Source: Enterococcus pallens ATCC BAA-351
GTDB taxonomy: Bacteria; Bacillota; Bacilli; Lactobacillales; Enterococcaceae
NCBI RefSeq assembly: GCF_000407485.1
Contig: NZ_ASWD01000002.1
Span: 496,001-560,000 of the forward strand
Length of the DNA stretch: 64,000 nucleotides
Direction of reading: 5' to 3'
Positions 40,655-48,823 of this stretch are shown piece after piece. The notes beneath the pieces were generated by a model that worked only from the letters and a program-made list of their open reading frames with translations, was not told the DNA's origin and ran no database searches. A program made the translations under genes and the position numbers. The stretch's first letter is position 1. Each line of letters starts with the position of its first letter.

Positions 40655-42115
40655 ATGTTGGAGCATTTTATAGAAAAGAATGTCTTCCGCCAAGTTTATC
40701 TTTGTGAACAATTGTACGATAAGAAAACCATTCAAATTCATGAGGTTGCTGAGCAGCTGGAAGTCTGTCCGGTAACGGTTCGCAATGATTTAGATACAAT
40801 TGTTGAGCTGTTAGAGCCTCAGATTCAAACAGTCGAAAAAGCACGCAACAGCTGCAGGATCATCTTTGATCCCGCCTGTTCGCACCTGGAACTGACACAA
40901 ACAATTTATCAACGCTCTAATTTTTTAGCTATTTTAGCTCAGTATTTGACTGGTGAACGCAATTGGTCAACTATGGCGGATAACACGTTTATTTCCTTAA
41001 GCAAGGTTTATACCATTCGCAATGACTTAATGCAGTTTTTAGCCGAAATGGATTATTTAACAGAGGCTGGAGAAGTCGTCATCCCCGAAAAAGACTATCG
41101 CTATTTGCTGTTGGCACTTAGTCGTTATACCAATCAAAACCAGCTGACTTCGTTGAATCATCCATTAGAGTCAGCTTGTCAGCAATTAATTGATTACGTT
41201 GAACGTCACTTTTTTTCCCGCAGTTATCCACCAGAAGAAAGACAGCTAATTCAATTGGGCGTCTCGATTGGCTTGCAGCGCGCAAAAACCAACCCTGTTT
41301 TCTTCACGACCGAAGAAAAAGAGTTGGCTCAGCATACGCCGTTGTTTCAATTGATTCACACGGGTCTGCAGCAAACTGACTTTGCACTTTGCCGGACGGA
41401 GGATGAACAATTTTACGTGTATTCCTTATTCAATTCGCGGAATTATTTAAGCAACAGCTTGGAGCTGATGCAAAAGGATTTTAAAGTAGTTTATCAAAAT
41501 CACATTCAGTACAATCCTTTAGTTGCCAATTTAGCGCAGCGTTTAAACACTTCATTAAATCTATCTAAAGAGGATCAACTCCTGTTTGAAAAAGCTTTTT
41601 TACCTTTTATTCGATCCACTTGGGCAGATACTCAACTATTTTTACCAGAAAAAATCTATCTGCTTGACCCGCAGCAGCGGGAGCTTTATCGCCTCATTGA
41701 TCAGATTCTTCGACAATGGACGAAGGAGCACGGGCTTGCCCTGCGCTGGAACGATAACTTGATTCGAAAATTCACTACCAGTGTCAGTCTTTTGCTGACG
41801 GATCAATCGATGGGGACGATCGAAGTGTTTATTGCTGCGCCGACGGACTTCAAATTTCTTTATTATCATCAGCTGCTGACGGAATTGCTTAGTGAACATT
41901 TCACAGTCAGCAGCATGATTTGCAGCGACTTGGCTGAGCTGGTAGACGATACCTTCTTTTGTACCGAACGGATTATTTTATGCGATACATCCTTGTACCA
42001 GGATGATCTGAAAACCGAAAACACGCAGGTTTATCCCATCACCTTCCACACGGTGCACAACGTTATTACCCAGTTGAATCAACAGGTTTGCCGGTTATCT
42101 GCCAATGACTGTTAA
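40655..42115 (+). CDS. Mga-family transcriptional regulator
   Basis: 486-residue regulator with two N-terminal helix-turn-helix regions (about 10-60 with VAEQLEVCPVTVRNDLDTIVE, and about 85-130 with FISLSKVYTIRNDLMQFLAEM). A central helical PRD-like region of about 250 residues and a C-terminal PTS IIB-like domain (about 390-480) follow. This is the layout of Mga/AtxA virulence regulators, which are adjusted by PTS phosphorylation. Good GGAGG Shine-Dalgarno before ATG 40655. Convergent with gadB; its target is unknown, and a role in gad control is only a positional guess. Confidence 0.82.
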   Translation: MLEHFIEKNVFRQVYLCEQLYDKKTIQIHEVAEQLEVCPVTVRNDLDTIVELLEPQIQTVEKARNSCRIIFDPACSHLELTQTIYQRSNFLAILAQYLTGERNWSTMADNTFISLSKVYTIRNDLMQFLAEMDYLTEAGEVVIPEKDYRYLLLALSRYTNQNQLTSLNHPLESACQQLIDYVERHFFSRSYPPEERQLIQLGVSIGLQRAKTNPVFFTTEEKELAQHTPLFQLIHTGLQQTDFALCRTEDEQFYVYSLFNSRNYLSNSLELMQKDFKVVYQNHIQYNPLVANLAQRLNTSLNLSKEDQLLFEKAFLPFIRSTWADTQLFLPEKIYLLDPQQRELYRLIDQILRQWTKEHGLALRWNDNLIRKFTTSVSLLLTDQSMGTIEVFIAAPTDFKFLYYHQLLTELLSEHFTVSSMICSDLAELVDDTFFCTERIILCDTSLYQDDLKTENTQVYPITFHTVHNVITQLNQQVCRLSANDC

Positions 42116-42120
42116 GTCAG

Positions 42121-42157
42121 CTCCCCTCAAAAGATCGCTTTTTGAGGGAGTTTTTTT
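42121..42157 (+). terminator. Terminator after the Mga-like gene
   Basis: 11-12 bp stem, arms 42121-42132 and 42140-42150, followed by seven T. It lies directly before the end of the convergent gadB gene. Confidence 0.88.
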
Positions 42158-43556
42158 AATGAGTAAAGCCGTAAGTTTTTACTTCTTTCTTTTGGTGATA
42201 AACCAAATGAGCTTTATTCAGATCATCGATTGCTTGCTGCATGTCTTGAACATAATCATAAGCCATATTCATGCCAAAATCAGCTCGGACAACCAAACGT
42301 TGAATCACTAATTGATCCAAATCCTTTGGCAATGGATAAGCCGGTACTTGCCAGCCCTTCATCAACAAGCGGTCAGACAAATCATACAGCGTCCATTCAC
42401 GGTCAGCATCTTCTTTAAGCTTGTAGCAGACCAATGGTAATTGTGAGCCATCGTTAATAATTTCAAACAGTCCAGTTTCTTCAATCGCTTTGGCTAAATA
42501 TACCGCCACATCATGTGTTCTTTGGTGAATTGCTTGATAGCCGTCAAAGCCATAACGAACAAAGTTGTAGTATTGACCAATCAATTGAGCAGCACTGTGA
42601 GAGAAATTAATTGCCATCGTTGGCATTTCTCCTCCTAAGTAGCTGACGTTGAAAATCAATTCTTCTGGCAAATAGTGTTGGTCGCGCCATAATACCCAGC
42701 CAACACCAGGATAAACCAAGCCATACTTGTGACCAGAGGCATTAATCGAAATGACATTGTTCAATTGGAAATCCCACACCAACTCAGGTTCGATAAATGG
42801 TGCATAAAAGCCGCCAGACGCTGCATCCACATGAATATAAACCTTGTAGTCAGTCTTTTTATTGTACGCTTCCACCAAATCATTCAAGCCTTTGATGTTG
42901 TCGTAACGACCCGTATAAGTAATTCCTAGAATCCCTACAATTCCAATCGTGTATTCATCTACATAATCCATTACAGTATCAAGATTAATGGACATATGAT
43001 CTTTATCCATTGGTACTTCCCGCATTTCAACATCCCAGTAAACACAGAATTTTTCCCAACACACTTGATAGCCTGATGAAATAACCAAATTAGGCTTTTT
43101 AGCTTGCACATCTAATCCCAGCTTTTTCGCCCGTTTGCGCCAAGAGAATTTCATGGCCATTCCGCCTAACATGCAGGCTTCAGAAGAACCAATAGTCGAG
43201 GTGCCCATGAATTTTTCTTGACTGCTGGCATGCCATAAGTCGGCAATCATATTGACACAACGGTTTTCAATTTCTGTGGTCCGAGGATATTCTGATTTAT
43301 CGATCGCATTTTTTTCCAAGGTTTGGCTCATTAGCTTAACTGCTTCTGGTTCCATATAGGTTTGACAGAAGGTTGCCAAATTTAAGCGAGCATTGCCTTC
43401 GTCTAACATTTCATCTTGAACCAATTGATAGGCAATCCGTGGTTCCATTGATTCCTTGTTCAATTTATATTTGGGTAAATCGACATCTTCACATTCTGAA
43501 CCAAAGATAGGTTCCAAATATTCTGCTTCTTCACGATCTTCTTTTCCGTATAACAT
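42156..43556 (-). CDS. gadB: Glutamate decarboxylase
   Basis: 466-residue PLP enzyme that converts glutamate to GABA and CO2, consuming a proton. HVDAASGGF at 242-250 contacts PLP, and K277 in INASGHKYGL is the Schiff-base lysine. TSTIGSSEACMLGG at 119-132 binds cofactor phosphate. The C-terminus ends KTYGFTH, as in pH-regulated bacterial GadB. It is 13 bp downstream of gadC. Together they give acid resistance: antiport in, decarboxylation inside. Confidence 0.96.
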   Translation of the reverse strand: MLYGKEDREEAEYLEPIFGSECEDVDLPKYKLNKESMEPRIAYQLVQDEMLDEGNARLNLATFCQTYMEPEAVKLMSQTLEKNAIDKSEYPRTTEIENRCVNMIADLWHASSQEKFMGTSTIGSSEACMLGGMAMKFSWRKRAKKLGLDVQAKKPNLVISSGYQVCWEKFCVYWDVEMREVPMDKDHMSINLDTVMDYVDEYTIGIVGILGITYTGRYDNIKGLNDLVEAYNKKTDYKVYIHVDAASGGFYAPFIEPELVWDFQLNNVISINASGHKYGLVYPGVGWVLWRDQHYLPEELIFNVSYLGGEMPTMAINFSHSAAQLIGQYYNFVRYGFDGYQAIHQRTHDVAVYLAKAIEETGLFEIINDGSQLPLVCYKLKEDADREWTLYDLSDRLLMKGWQVPAYPLPKDLDQLVIQRLVVRADFGMNMAYDYVQDMQQAIDDLNKAHLVYHQKKEVKTYGFTH

Positions 43557-43569
43557 TGTATCTTCCTCC

Positions 43570-45081
43570 TTAGTGTTTTAAAACATGTTCATCTTTTTGA
43601 ATAATATGATGCTCGCCGCGAGCAGCTGGGTAGACGGAGCGATTGACCTCTTCTGCCTTCATGTGAACAGGCTCTTCCAAATTTGTGTGCTGTTTCTTAT
43701 CATGCAGCTCATAAATAATAAACGGCAGCAGCACAGTGACAATAAAGCTGATTAACAAAATAATCTGATAGGTTCGATGTTCATTTGCAGCTATAGAAGC
43801 TGGGGGAACAAATGAAATCAGTAAGGCAAAAATTGATAAAATGAACCCCAATCCGCCAATAATGGTTTTACCCACTGTTTTACCAGGAACATTATACGTG
43901 CGCTTAAGATCCTTCTTCTTAAAAATTAACACAAAGTAACCAATAAAAAACAGTAAATAGCCTACTAAATAAATCACCACCGTTAACGAAATCGCTACAA
44001 GAAATGACAGGTTATTTCCGCCGCCTCCAAAAGTTAGAACAGCGCCCCAAATAGTGACAATTATTCCTTGCACCATAATTAACGGAACTGGAACACCATG
44101 CTGATTGGTTTTCCGAAAGAATGGAGGCAACAACCCTCTTTGAGCTGCTGTAAACATCCCTCTGGAAGGACCTACCACCCATGAGCTCACTTCTCCCATG
44201 ACACCAAAGGCAATCATCAAAGCAATGATTTTTACCCCCCAGCCTAAATGGGCATTAAAATGTAAAATCAAGGTTTCAAAGGTTTGAATCACCCCTGCAC
44301 TCAAGGATAATTCCTTTTGGGGAATCACTGCAGCTACCGAAAATCCACCAATGGCATCCAGCGCAATTGCTAAGATAACCAACAAAAACATGGCCAGTGG
44401 ATAATTTCTTTGGGGATTTTCCAACTCATTAATATGCGAAGCCGAAGCTTCCACACCCATATAGGCTAAAATAAAGGAAACAAACACGACTAAGGTCGAT
44501 AATTTTGAAAAGTCTGGAATAAAGGCTTCTGGACTAATCGTCATTTGAATCGGATTACCACCAATAAAATAAGCAATCGCTAAACCAAACAAAATAATGG
44601 AAGGAATGACAATGCCCACTACAAAGCCTGCCTTAGCAATTTTCGCCGTGCGTTTCGTCCCTCCTAGCTGAGAAAAAGTCAGTCCCCAAAAAATCACCAG
44701 CACACCAATGTACTTAATTAAAGGATCTGTGTTCAATTCCGGGAAATTCAGCACATAGGATAATGCACCGAGAATAAAATAGATCATCGTAATAAAACCG
44801 ACTGTAATCTGAAACCATTGGAAAAAAATGGCCGCAAAGCCAAAACGTTCACCTAAGGTTTGACTAACCCAGCTGAATATCCCGCCATCCTTCCAACCTT
44901 CAACCGTCGCCATTTCCGCTGCACACAAGGCCACCGGCAGAAACCACAAAATACCGCCTAGTAACAAGAAAAAAACTAAATGCAGCTGAGAAGTAGCGAA
45001 GGTCGGATACTCATAAACGGTTAAAACCATTGAAGCCGTTAAGGCAAAAAAACCGAATAGAGATAATTGTTTTTTGTCCAT
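43570..45081 (-). CDS. gadC: Glutamate:GABA antiporter
   Basis: 503-residue APC-superfamily exchanger with 12 membrane segments. It has GGIFSWVSQTLGERFGF near 67-83 (the APC helix-2/3 signature), GEVSSWVVGPSRG near 290, and a soluble C-terminal tail rich in His, Glu and Lys (about 470-503) like the C-plug of GadC that opens at low pH. First gene of gadC-gadB. No adjacent gadR-type gene was seen except the convergent Mga-like gene. Confidence 0.94.
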   Translation of the reverse strand: MDKKQLSLFGFFALTASMVLTVYEYPTFATSQLHLVFFLLLGGILWFLPVALCAAEMATVEGWKDGGIFSWVSQTLGERFGFAAIFFQWFQITVGFITMIYFILGALSYVLNFPELNTDPLIKYIGVLVIFWGLTFSQLGGTKRTAKIAKAGFVVGIVIPSIILFGLAIAYFIGGNPIQMTISPEAFIPDFSKLSTLVVFVSFILAYMGVEASASHINELENPQRNYPLAMFLLVILAIALDAIGGFSVAAVIPQKELSLSAGVIQTFETLILHFNAHLGWGVKIIALMIAFGVMGEVSSWVVGPSRGMFTAAQRGLLPPFFRKTNQHGVPVPLIMVQGIIVTIWGAVLTFGGGGNNLSFLVAISLTVVIYLVGYLLFFIGYFVLIFKKKDLKRTYNVPGKTVGKTIIGGLGFILSIFALLISFVPPASIAANEHRTYQIILLISFIVTVLLPFIIYELHDKKQHTNLEEPVHMKAEEVNRSVYPAARGEHHIIQKDEHVLKH

Positions 45082-45263
45082 ATCAATACTTCCTCGTCTT
45101 AATTTTCTGCTTTTTTTGTTTAAAGGAAAAGCAAATCCTTTTTCCTAATTGTGCACCTCTTTTCTTACAAGACGAAGTATAGCAGGGATTCAGAATGTAA
45201 TTTTCCAAACTTTTTCATTTTCTATTTTCACAAAATAAAAAAATCAGGAAAAAACGCAGACAC

Positions 45264-45294
45264 AAAAAAAGCCGTACCCTAATCAGATACGACT
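45264..45294 (-). terminator. Terminator after the isochorismatase-like gene
   Basis: 9-bp stem with G-U pairs, arms 45270-45278 and 45286-45294, then seven T on the minus strand. Confidence 0.8.
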
Positions 45295-45302
45295 TCATCC
45301 TA

Positions 45303-45920
45303 TTATCTTAGATTTGAAAAAGCACCGAACTTCGTCATCAGCTCATCAAAACCATCTGTTGTTTCTTCACGATTCCAGTCACGCTGCAGCTCACAGGCTA
45401 GCTGCGCAATCGAAGTCAATTGAGCACCCGCTTGTTCTACACGACGTAAAGCTGTTTCGTGGGCAAGCAACGAGGTTCCTCCGACTGCATCGACAACCGG
45501 ATAAACTTCAAAGCCTTCCTTCAAGGCATCTAAAGTTGGGAAGGTTAAGCAGGCTTCTGTCCATAAGGCTAAGATCAAAATTTTCTTACGACCAGTTGCT
45601 TTGATCGCTTCATTGTATTCCTTGTCCTCCCAAGCGTTGATGGAACTACGGTCATAGGAAATGGCCTCTTCGCCAACTGCTCGTTTTAGAACCGGGATTG
45701 TGTCAGTATTCCAGCCTTTTTCAACGTTTACGGTTGATAAGACGATTGGAATATTGTATAGCTTCGCCAATTCAATTACGATCTCAGCGTTGCGGATTAA
45801 TTCTGAACGATTCATCGAATTAATCGAATTAATTTGGGTTGGTTGATAGTCGATTACTGTCAATACAGTATTATCTGGAGATAACAAATGGTCGTCGGTT
45901 CGTTTTGCATAACTTGTCAT
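45303..45920 (-). CDS. Isochorismatase-like cysteine hydrolase (YcaC type)
   Basis: 205-residue hydrolase of the isochorismatase superfamily, YcaC subgroup. D24 in TVIDYQPTQ and C124 in LWTEACLTFP are the catalytic Asp and Cys; GYEVYP-like FEVYPVVDAVGG follows. Substrate unknown; despite the name, members often act on small amides or have no known substrate. Start ATG 45920 with an AAAGGTGG Shine-Dalgarno. Single gene between terminators. Confidence 0.9.
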   Translation of the reverse strand: MTSYAKRTDDHLLSPDNTVLTVIDYQPTQINSINSMNRSELIRNAEIVIELAKLYNIPIVLSTVNVEKGWNTDTIPVLKRAVGEEAISYDRSSINAWEDKEYNEAIKATGRKKILILALWTEACLTFPTLDALKEGFEVYPVVDAVGGTSLLAHETALRRVEQAGAQLTSIAQLACELQRDWNREETTDGFDELMTKFGAFSNLR

Positions 45921-45994
45921 TTTTTATCCACCTTTCTTTGTAAGGCCAGTATACTCTGAAACGATAATTTAGGCGAACAATCTGCTGACCAAGC

Positions 45995-46037
45995 AAAAAA
46001 AGCGAAAGGACTCCTACTATAGGTATGCCATTTCGCT
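45995..46037 (-). terminator. Terminator after the MFS transporter gene
   Basis: 7-bp stem AGCGAAA/TTTCGCT, arms 46001-46007 and 46031-46037, with further weak pairing inside, followed by a T run on the minus strand. Confidence 0.65.
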
Positions 46038-46061
46038 ATCATTTTAGATTCATTATTTTTC

Positions 46062-47267
46062 TTAATCCTCGGCTGCAAAAAACACAATCAGTGTCCCAGT
46101 AGCTGAGATAATTGTGCCTACCAGCAGCATCGCTTGAACGGAAAAGAAATTCAACAGCACTCCTCCTAAAAAGGACCCCGCAATTCCGCCAATCGTATTG
46201 GCAGTTGCCATTAAGGTTTGTCCCTTAATCAAATCCTTTTGAGGAATGATCTGATTGGTATAGTACACGGAGGCCGTTGTATGCAAAGCAAAGCCAAACA
46301 TCTGTAGACTTTGCGCCACATTGACCATGGCAATATTTCCGGCAAGCAGCATTAATACGGCCTTCACTGTGAAAAAGAAAGCCGCCACCCGAATCAAGCT
46401 TTTACAGCGAAACCGCGTCAGCAGCCAAGTAAACAGGAACATTGTCGGCAATTCACTAACCGCCGCAATCGAAAGCGACGATCCAACATTTGCTTCCGTT
46501 CCCCCTAAAGGAGCCAAAATCTGATACATATAGCTGTTCCCAATCGTATGAAAAACAAACAGCATCGATACTCCAACTAATAGGACCATAAACCGTTTGT
46601 ATTTTTTTATAAAGACTGGCAAACTACTAGGCTCCTCCAGCATCACTGGATCAGCAGTTATTTCGATATCCGTTAACGAAGCTGAGTACTTCCCCGCAGT
46701 CTTTCGGGTATCAATCCAAAAGGTGGCCGCAATAAAGAAGAGGAAGATCCCCGTCATCAAAAACAAAATAACATTCGCAGAATAGCGTTCGATTAACAAT
46801 CCGGTAACTGCTGAAGCCCCGGCAAAAGCCAAGGATCCTAATCCCCGTGCAACGCCGAAATTCAAGGCATACCCGCGACTGATAAAAAAAGTGCCGACTG
46901 AAATCGTAATTGGCTGCAGCAAAATCAAGCTAGTATAAAGCAGAATGTAAATGAGGGCTACCGGTAAAAACTGACTCGGCAGAACAATCAGGATCAACGA
47001 AAAGCCAACAATGAAGACAGCCATAACCGCGGCCAGATGAGACAGGGTCAGCTTTTGCATACGATCAGCAAAGGAAGCAATAAACGGCTGTAAAATCGTC
47101 GCAACCAGGTTGGCAATCGCCAGCACCAAGCCAATTTGTCCATTATTAAAGTGGCGGGAAAGCAGAAAAACAGACGTAAAGGTTCCTAATACGGAATACC
47201 CCATCCAGTAAGGCATCTGCATACTGATATATTGTAAATTTAATTTAGCATTTTCATGTCGGTTCAT
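46062..47267 (-). CDS. MFS transporter (MFS_1-like)
   Basis: 401-residue transporter with 12 membrane segments and the MFS loop motif FADRMQKLTLSHLAA between helices 2 and 3. Similar to the LacY/nucleoside-symporter-like branch. Substrate unknown. I choose ATG 47267 because GGAGGG lies five bases upstream; the frame is open to 47348, but that extension carries no Shine-Dalgarno and is not membrane-like. Stands alone. Confidence 0.87.
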   Translation of the reverse strand: MNRHENAKLNLQYISMQMPYWMGYSVLGTFTSVFLLSRHFNNGQIGLVLAIANLVATILQPFIASFADRMQKLTLSHLAAVMAVFIVGFSLILIVLPSQFLPVALIYILLYTSLILLQPITISVGTFFISRGYALNFGVARGLGSLAFAGASAVTGLLIERYSANVILFLMTGIFLFFIAATFWIDTRKTAGKYSASLTDIEITADPVMLEEPSSLPVFIKKYKRFMVLLVGVSMLFVFHTIGNSYMYQILAPLGGTEANVGSSLSIAAVSELPTMFLFTWLLTRFRCKSLIRVAAFFFTVKAVLMLLAGNIAMVNVAQSLQMFGFALHTTASVYYTNQIIPQKDLIKGQTLMATANTIGGIAGSFLGGVLLNFFSVQAMLLVGTIISATGTLIVFFAAED

Positions 47268-47368
47268 CTTGCCCTCCAAAATTCTTCTCCAGTAAATCAC
47301 CCTAAGTGTGTATGACTTGATTGTACCTTGACCTTCAGTCGAATACAATCGCCTTCATCAGAGGATCA

Positions 47369-47399
47369 AAAAATTTTGGCTGGCAGCAGATTCTGCCAA
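47369..47399 (-). terminator. Possible terminator after the unknown basic protein gene
   Basis: 6-bp stem TGGCAG/CTGCCA (47381-47386, 47393-47398) followed on the minus strand by AAAATTTTTT. Weak. Confidence 0.4.
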
Positions 47400-47481
47400 C
47401 TGGACAACCAACGAACCGGAAAGCCGCTTTTTACTAACTTTCGCCTCTAGCTGTTTATTTGCTGTCTATTCATCCCTTCGG

Positions 47482-48501
47482 CTATTTTCGCTTATTCCGT
47501 TTTCGATTCTTGCCTTTTTTCTTCTTATTCTTCCTCAACGCCTTCTCAATCGCCGAATTTTTTTCGGGCTTTGGTTTATTAAGCAACGAATCAGGTGTCT
47601 GATATTTCTTGTGGTGATCCGACAGTCGCCCGCCCATTATTTCACGAGCGAGCTCAGCTTGCGTTTTGCCAGTCGTCGTTCCATCCTTTTGCGGTGACGC
47701 TTTTTCGGCTGATAATTCAGCGGTTTTATCGGTTTCCTTCGAATTAGGTCGTGATGCGGTTGAAGTTGTGCTTGCTTGAGATGATGCAGTTTCATTGCTT
47801 GAAGCCTGCTTCGTTGCTTGTTCTTGATTATCCCGCGGTTCAAAAAATGGGTCTTCTTGATCGCGGGTATTAAAATCATGCTCCCGTTCATCCAGTGCAA
47901 AATACATCTTTACTACACGAACAAATTTGCGGGTACCATCCTCTTTTTGCAGGATCGTTACCTCACCTAAAATATCTAAAGCAGCTTTACGGTCTTGAGT
48001 CGTTAGCGGACGGACAACATTTCCTAGACTCCAGTTATGCAGCTTGCCAGTCACATCTTCAAAGGAGGCCTTTAAAATCCGTTTTTTGTCAGCCGTTTGT
48101 TCCTTAGAATGTAGGACTGGACCTAAAGTATCTATCTGTGATCGAGTATGCTGGGTAATGGTTAAAAATTCTTGCTGATTTTTAAATAAGCGGGAAACAA
48201 TTAATTCCCACTCTTGCGGACTGAAGTAAGTTTGAAAATAGACACACAAATGGCGGACAGACGAAAGGTCATCCTTGCTGGTCAAAAACAGCGAACGAAT
48301 CAAGTCTTTAGCTACCTCGGAGAAATCCTGTTCACTGAAAAAATTACGAACCAGAACAATCACCGCAGACTGAATGATGTATGCTGCATCAGTATATTCC
48401 TTATAATGAGCCTTAAACCGATCAGAAATTCTTTCTTTCGTTTTAAGCGTAAACAACTGACGACTCGTTAACTTTACTTTTCCCCCAACATTTTTACCCA
48501 T
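47482..48501 (-). CDS. Unrecognised 339-residue protein with disordered, strongly basic tail
   Basis: I do not recognise the family. Residues 1-205 look folded and mostly helical (ERISDRFKAHYKEYTDAAYI, VLVRNFFSEQDFSEVAKDLI, YFSPQEWELIVSRLF) and end in a strand-rich stretch EVTILQKEDGTRKFVRVVKMY. Residues 210-280 are low-complexity Ser/Thr/Glu/Gln/Ala. The last 30 residues are almost all Lys, Arg and Asn, which suggests nucleic-acid or envelope-polyanion binding. No signal peptide or membrane segment. The gene is alone, with no informative neighbour. Start ATG 48501; only a weak GGGG Shine-Dalgarno precedes it. Confidence 0.7.
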   Translation of the reverse strand: MGKNVGGKVKLTSRQLFTLKTKERISDRFKAHYKEYTDAAYIIQSAVIVLVRNFFSEQDFSEVAKDLIRSLFLTSKDDLSSVRHLCVYFQTYFSPQEWELIVSRLFKNQQEFLTITQHTRSQIDTLGPVLHSKEQTADKKRILKASFEDVTGKLHNWSLGNVVRPLTTQDRKAALDILGEVTILQKEDGTRKFVRVVKMYFALDEREHDFNTRDQEDPFFEPRDNQEQATKQASSNETASSQASTTSTASRPNSKETDKTAELSAEKASPQKDGTTTGKTQAELAREIMGGRLSDHHKKYQTPDSLLNKPKPEKNSAIEKALRKNKKKKGKNRKRNKRK

Positions 48502-48756
48502 TCTGACAACCCCTTACCCTCTTTTTTTAATATTAATTATGACCTATGCTATTGTTCATTATTAGCAATAGTAGTAATAGTAACTTACATTTACTATTTT
48601 AATTTTACTTACAAGATTTTTCAATAGGTATTTTAAGAAAATATTCTATTTATTTTAGCAACTGGTGTTTTTTTAATGGTACTTTGTTTTTTTATCTGTT
48701 GATAAAGACATTATGTTTCAAAAAAAAGGCGACCAGGTCGTTACGAAATATAGAGT

Positions 48757-48806
48757 CAAAAAAGAGTCAAAGAATTCTCCTTTGTTATAAAGAATTCTTC
48801 AACTCT
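48757..48806 (-). terminator. Terminator after the first LevR-like gene
   Basis: 15-bp stem with G-U pairs, arms 48763-48777 and 48792-48806, then six T on the minus strand. Confidence 0.82.
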
Positions 48807-48823
48807 GCTCTTATCGTTTGTAT

